Positions 61,115-64,000 of a DNA stretch of 64,000 nucleotides are shown piece by piece. Below the pieces are notes generated by a model. The model saw nothing but the letters and a program-made list of their open reading frames with translations, ran no database searches and was not told the origin of the DNA. Origin of the DNA: Dactylosporangium roseum (lineage in GTDB: Bacteria; Actinomycetota; Actinomycetes; Mycobacteriales; Micromonosporaceae); contig NZ_CP073721.1 in NCBI RefSeq assembly GCF_025264685.1, positions 2,347,001 through 2,411,000 on the forward strand, in the 5' to 3' direction. Position numbers and translations under genes: made by a program. The number at the start of each line of letters is the position of its first letter. The stretch's first letter is position 1.

Positions 61115-61863
61115 TGGACATCACGCTACGCGTGTGGCGCCAGGCCGGCCCGACCGAGCGGGGCCGGATGGTCACCTATCTCGTTGAGGACATCTCGCCG
61201 GACGCCTCGTTCCTGGAGATGCTCGACGTGCTCAACGAGCGGCTCATCCTGGAAGGTGACGAGCCGATCGCGTTCGACCACGACTGCCGCGAGGGCATCT
61301 GCGGCATGTGCGGCATGATGATCAACGGTGTGGCGCACGGCCCCGAGCGGGCCACCACCACCTGCCAGTTGCACATGCGGCACTTCAAGGACGGCGACAC
61401 GATCGAAGTCGAGCCGTGGCGCGCCGCCGCGTTCCCGGTCGTCAGGGACCTCGTCGTCGACCGCAGCGCGTTCGACCGGATCATCCAGGCCGGCGGCTAC
61501 ATCACCGCGCCGACCGGCGCCGCGCCCGACGCTCACGCCACCCCGGTGCCGAAGGCCGACGCCGACGCCGCCTTCGAGGCCGCGACCTGCATCGGCTGCG
61601 GCGCCTGCGTCGCGGCCTGCCCGAACGGCTCGGCGATGCTGTTCACCGCGGCGAAGGTCGGCCATCTCGGCCTGCTCCCGCAGGGCCAGCCGGAGCGCGA
61701 CTCCCGCGTGTCCGGCATGGTCGCCGCCCACGACGAGGCCGGCTTCGGCGGCTGCACCAACACCGGCGAGTGCACCACGGTCTGCCCGAAGGGCATCCCG
61801 CTGACGCTGATCGGACGCCTGAACAGTGACTACCGGAAGTCCCGCACCGGGAGGGGTCGCTAG
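61114..61863 (+). CDS. sdhB: Succinate dehydrogenase iron-sulfur subunit SdhB
   Basis: Encodes 249 residues. The 2Fe-2S ligands are C58, C63 and C66 in [17 protein letters not shown], with C84 in [25 protein letters not shown] and [19 protein letters not shown] supply the 4Fe-4S and 3Fe-4S clusters. It transfers electrons from SdhA to the SdhC haems and menaquinone. ATG 61114 overlaps the sdhA stop, so all three subunits are translationally coupled. Confidence 0.97.
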   Translation: MDITLRVWRQAGPTERGRMVTYLVEDISPDASFLEMLDVLNERLILEGDEPIAFDHDCREGICGMCGMMINGVAHGPERATTTCQLHMRHFKDGDTIEVEPWRAAAFPVVRDLVVDRSAFDRIIQAGGYITAPTGAAPDAHATPVPKADADAAFEAATCIGCGACVAACPNGSAMLFTAAKVGHLGLLPQGQPERDSRVSGMVAAHDEAGFGGCTNTGECTTVCPKGIPLTLIGRLNSDYRKSRTGRGR

Positions 61864-61873
61864 GCTACCGGCC

Positions 61874-63229
61874 ATGCACCTGTCCGAACTGCGCGGCCGC
61901 CGGGTCGCCGTCTGGGGTACCGGCCGTGAGGGCAAGGCGGCGGTCGAGGCGATCGCGCCGCACGGGCCCGCGAGCCTCGTCGTCGTGCAGGACAAGGTCA
62001 CGTTCCTGCAGACCACCTGGGACGAGCGCCACGCCGCGCTCGCCCCGCTCTTCGAGGGTGACGCGGCCTGGAAGGCCCTCGAGGACGTGGAGATCGTGGT
62101 CCGCTCGCCGGTCATCGGCGAGTCGCACCCGTGGATGCGGCGACTGCGGGAGCGCGGCGTCACGATCACCGGCGGCACGGCGCTGTGGATGGCCGACCAC
62201 GCCGACCGGACGATCGGCATCACCGGCAGCAAGGGCAAGAGCACCACGACCAGCCTGATCGGCCACCTGCTCAACGCCACCGGCCGGCCGGCCGTCGTCG
62301 GCGGGAACATCGGCGTCGCGGTCCTGAGCCTGCCCGAGGCGCCGCTCTACGTGATCGAGCTGTCGATGTACCAGTCGGCCGACCTCACCGACTCGCCCCG
62401 GGTCGTCGCGCTGACGTCGCTGTTCGAGGAGCATCTCGACTGGACCTGCGACGGCCTCCCGGCGCAGTACTACGCCCACAAGCTCAACGCGGCGTCGCAC
62501 GGCGCGGCCGCGGTCGTCCACAACGCCACCGACCCGACGCTCTCCGCCGAACTGGCCGCGCGTCCGGGCCTGCCGCTGGTGCCGGCCGCCGTTCCGTCCG
62601 GCTTCCACGTGTCCGGCGACACGGTCCTCTTCGGGGACGAGCCGCTGTTCCCCCGCGACGCCTTCCCGCTGCGCGGCGCGCACAACGACGGCAACCTGTG
62701 CGTGGCGCTCGGTGCCGTCCGGGCGTACGGCGTCGACGTGCTCGCCGAGCGCGCGTCGGTCGAGGCGGCACTGCGCACCTTCACGCCGCTGCCGCACCGG
62801 CTCACCCCGATCGCCGACCCGTCCGGCGTCGAGTTCGTCAACGACTCGCTCTCCACCGCGCCGCAGACCGCGATCCACGCCATCGAGGCGTACGCCGGCC
62901 GCCCGCTCGCCGTCATCGTCGGTGGCCAGGACCGCGGCATCGACTACACCCCGCTGCGCGACTTCCTCACGACCCGCCGCGTCGAGCTCACCCTCATCGG
63001 CGTCCCCGACAGCGGCGAGCACATCCTCGACGTCGTCGGCGAGCTGCCGGGCATCCACCGGGTCGTCGCCGAGGACCTGCCCGCCGCGGTCCGCCTGGCG
63101 CGCGGCATCGTCCCGCCCGGCGGCGTGGTCCTGCTGTCGCCGGCCGCGCCGAGCTACGGCCGGTACGACAACTACGAGGCCCGCGCGAAGGCCTTCGTCG
63201 AGGCGATCGAGGCCACGGCAGGCGGGTGA
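61874..63229 (+). CDS. murD: MurD-family UDP-MurNAc-L-Ala:glutamate ligase
   Basis: Encodes 451 residues of the Mur ligase family. TIGITGSKGKSTTTSLIGHL is the ATP-binding loop, VGGNIGVAVLSL and VIELSMYQSADL are MurD signatures, and LPHRLTPIADPSGVEFVNDS with GGQDRGIDYTPL are in the C-terminal domain. MurD adds glutamate to UDP-MurNAc-L-Ala in peptidoglycan synthesis. The N-terminal domain is divergent and the gene is away from any division cluster, so it could be the MurD2 type that uses L-Glu with an epimerase. ATG 61874, 10 bases after sdhB. Confidence 0.88.
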   Translation: MHLSELRGRRVAVWGTGREGKAAVEAIAPHGPASLVVVQDKVTFLQTTWDERHAALAPLFEGDAAWKALEDVEIVVRSPVIGESHPWMRRLRERGVTITGGTALWMADHADRTIGITGSKGKSTTTSLIGHLLNATGRPAVVGGNIGVAVLSLPEAPLYVIELSMYQSADLTDSPRVVALTSLFEEHLDWTCDGLPAQYYAHKLNAASHGAAAVVHNATDPTLSAELAARPGLPLVPAAVPSGFHVSGDTVLFGDEPLFPRDAFPLRGAHNDGNLCVALGAVRAYGVDVLAERASVEAALRTFTPLPHRLTPIADPSGVEFVNDSLSTAPQTAIHAIEAYAGRPLAVIVGGQDRGIDYTPLRDFLTTRRVELTLIGVPDSGEHILDVVGELPGIHRVVAEDLPAAVRLARGIVPPGGVVLLSPAAPSYGRYDNYEARAKAFVEAIEATAGG

Positions 63230-63337
63230 CCCGGTCACCGGGACGGTTCCGCTGCCGAGCCGGCGGGCGTGAGGTCGCCCGCCGGCCACCGTCCGCTCCA
63301 CCTGCGCACGCAGGCCGTCACCTGGCATGGTGGAGGC

Positions 63338-63622
63338 ATGTGCAGGAACATCCGGGTGCTGAACAACTTCGAACCGCCGGCGACCGAGGACGAGATCGAG
63401 GCCGCCGCGTTGCAGTACGTCCGCAAGGTCAGCGGCATGACCAGGCCGTCCGCCGCGAACCAGGAGGTGTTCGACGCCGCCGTCCAGGCGGTCGCCGCAG
63501 CCACCCGCGAGCTGCTCGACGCGCTGGTCACCAACGCGCCGCCGCGCGACCGCGAGGTCGAGGCCGCCAAGGCGAAGGCCCGTGCCGCGGAGCGCTACGG
63601 CACGCGGGCGACGCAGGACTGA
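63338..63622 (+). CDS. DUF2277 family protein
   Basis: Encodes 94 residues. MCRNIRVLNNFEPPATEDEI and AALQYVRKVSGMTRPSAANQ are the conserved DUF2277 signatures. A C-terminal helix ends the protein. The function of the family is unknown; the conserved Cys at position 2 is present. GGTGGAGG precedes ATG 63338. Confidence 0.93.
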   Translation: MCRNIRVLNNFEPPATEDEIEAAALQYVRKVSGMTRPSAANQEVFDAAVQAVAAATRELLDALVTNAPPRDREVEAAKAKARAAERYGTRATQD

Positions 63623-63685
63623 TGCACGGCGCGCGCCCGTCCGGTGGATGCCTTCCGGCTGCCGCGTCAGGCACGATGCGTCTCG

Positions 63686-64000
63686 ATGGGAGTCGTGCGG
63701 CGGGTGCGGTCCGGGCTCGACTGGTCGCTGATCACGGTCGACGCCGACCCCGACGGGGTGGTGCGGCGCAACGAGGAGCGCCTTGCCGGCACCGTCGCGT
63801 TCATCCGGCTCGCGACCGTGCCGTTCCTCGCTGTACCGCTCGTGGAGTGGCACGATCTGCTGCGCCCGTGGCTCATCGTCGCCGTGCTGGTCGCCGCCGC
63901 GGCCGAGGCCGGGTGGTTCTTGCGCCGCGCGCGGCGCCCCGGCGGCATCCGGGGCGACGAGATCCTCGTCTGGGTCGACGTCGCGTTCTGCGTCGCGCTC
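63686..64000 (+). CDS. Membrane protein, 5' part only
   Basis: At least 105 codons run off the window edge. Following a basic N-terminus (MGVVRRVRSGLDWSLITVDA) are two hydrophobic segments (TVAFIRLATVPFLAVPLVEW, PWLIVAVLVAAAAEAGWFL) and the beginning of a third. The layout resembles the membrane-input region of actinobacterial sensor kinases, but no kinase motif is visible. The start is uncertain. Confidence 0.5.
   Translation, partial: MGVVRRVRSGLDWSLITVDADPDGVVRRNEERLAGTVAFIRLATVPFLAVPLVEWHDLLRPWLIVAVLVAAAAEAGWFLRRARRPGGIRGDEILVWVDVAFCVAL

Overview
The window is uniformly high-GC actinobacterial chromosome. Most genes show strong third-position GC, and GTG and TTG starts are common. Many genes appear leaderless, with a TANNNT hexamer 6-8 bases before the start codon. 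The gene families and the interspersed palindromic repeats suggest a filamentous actinomycete of the Micromonosporaceae type (Actinoplanes or Dactylosporangium-like). That placement is an inference from gene content, not a measurement. No rRNA, tRNA, CRISPR array, transposase or phage module was recognised.

Layout. 1-5.8 kb: aerobic cobalamin synthesis (cobI-cobH-cobG leftward, cobN rightward behind a cobalamin riboswitch). 5.8-12.4 kb: PHP hydrolase, methyltransferase, MFS transporter, AlkB-like dioxygenase, STAS protein, and a divergent MocR/EamA pair with overlapping start codons. 12.4-20.6 kb: an orphan oligopeptide-type binding lipoprotein, a release-factor-like protein, a tmsA-tmsB pair for 10-methyl fatty acids, and an HtrA protease. 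20.6-28.5 kb: glycosidase-like protein/TetR, ECF sigma factor, FAD oxidoreductase, MarR-controlled EamA exporter, a broken aminotransferase, and a berberine-bridge-type oxidase.

28.5-34 kb is the most notable region. It is a leftward operon encoding an EACC1-like small protein, a caspase fused to a YqgE/AlgH-like domain, and a SIR2-domain protein with a long uncharacterised C-terminal region. A solitary MbcA/ParS/Xre antitoxin-like gene follows. The gene order, 4-bp overlap and 4-bp spacing suggest one biological-conflict (antiphage or programmed cell death) cassette.

34-49 kb: PfkB kinase, CYTH-CHAD protein, holin-like/phosphodiesterase protein running out of frame into a methyltransferase pseudogene, MBL-DedA operon, a free-standing condensation domain, an Hsp70-membrane-Kelch fusion, and a cellulose-synthase-like GT2 with a GH26 mannanase-like protein. 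49-64 kb: FHA protein, B3/B4 protein, GAP-family exporter, disulfide oxidoreductase, CutA, UppP, GGDEF protein, LysR regulator, a three-subunit succinate dehydrogenase operon (sdhCAB), a MurD-family ligase, DUF2277, and the start of a membrane protein.

Two families of interspersed palindromes are present. Family A has three copies with 23-28 bp perfect stems and exactly 29-nt loops. Family B has three copies around the core GATCATGGGAAAGTT. They lie between genes and mark sites of local gene decay.
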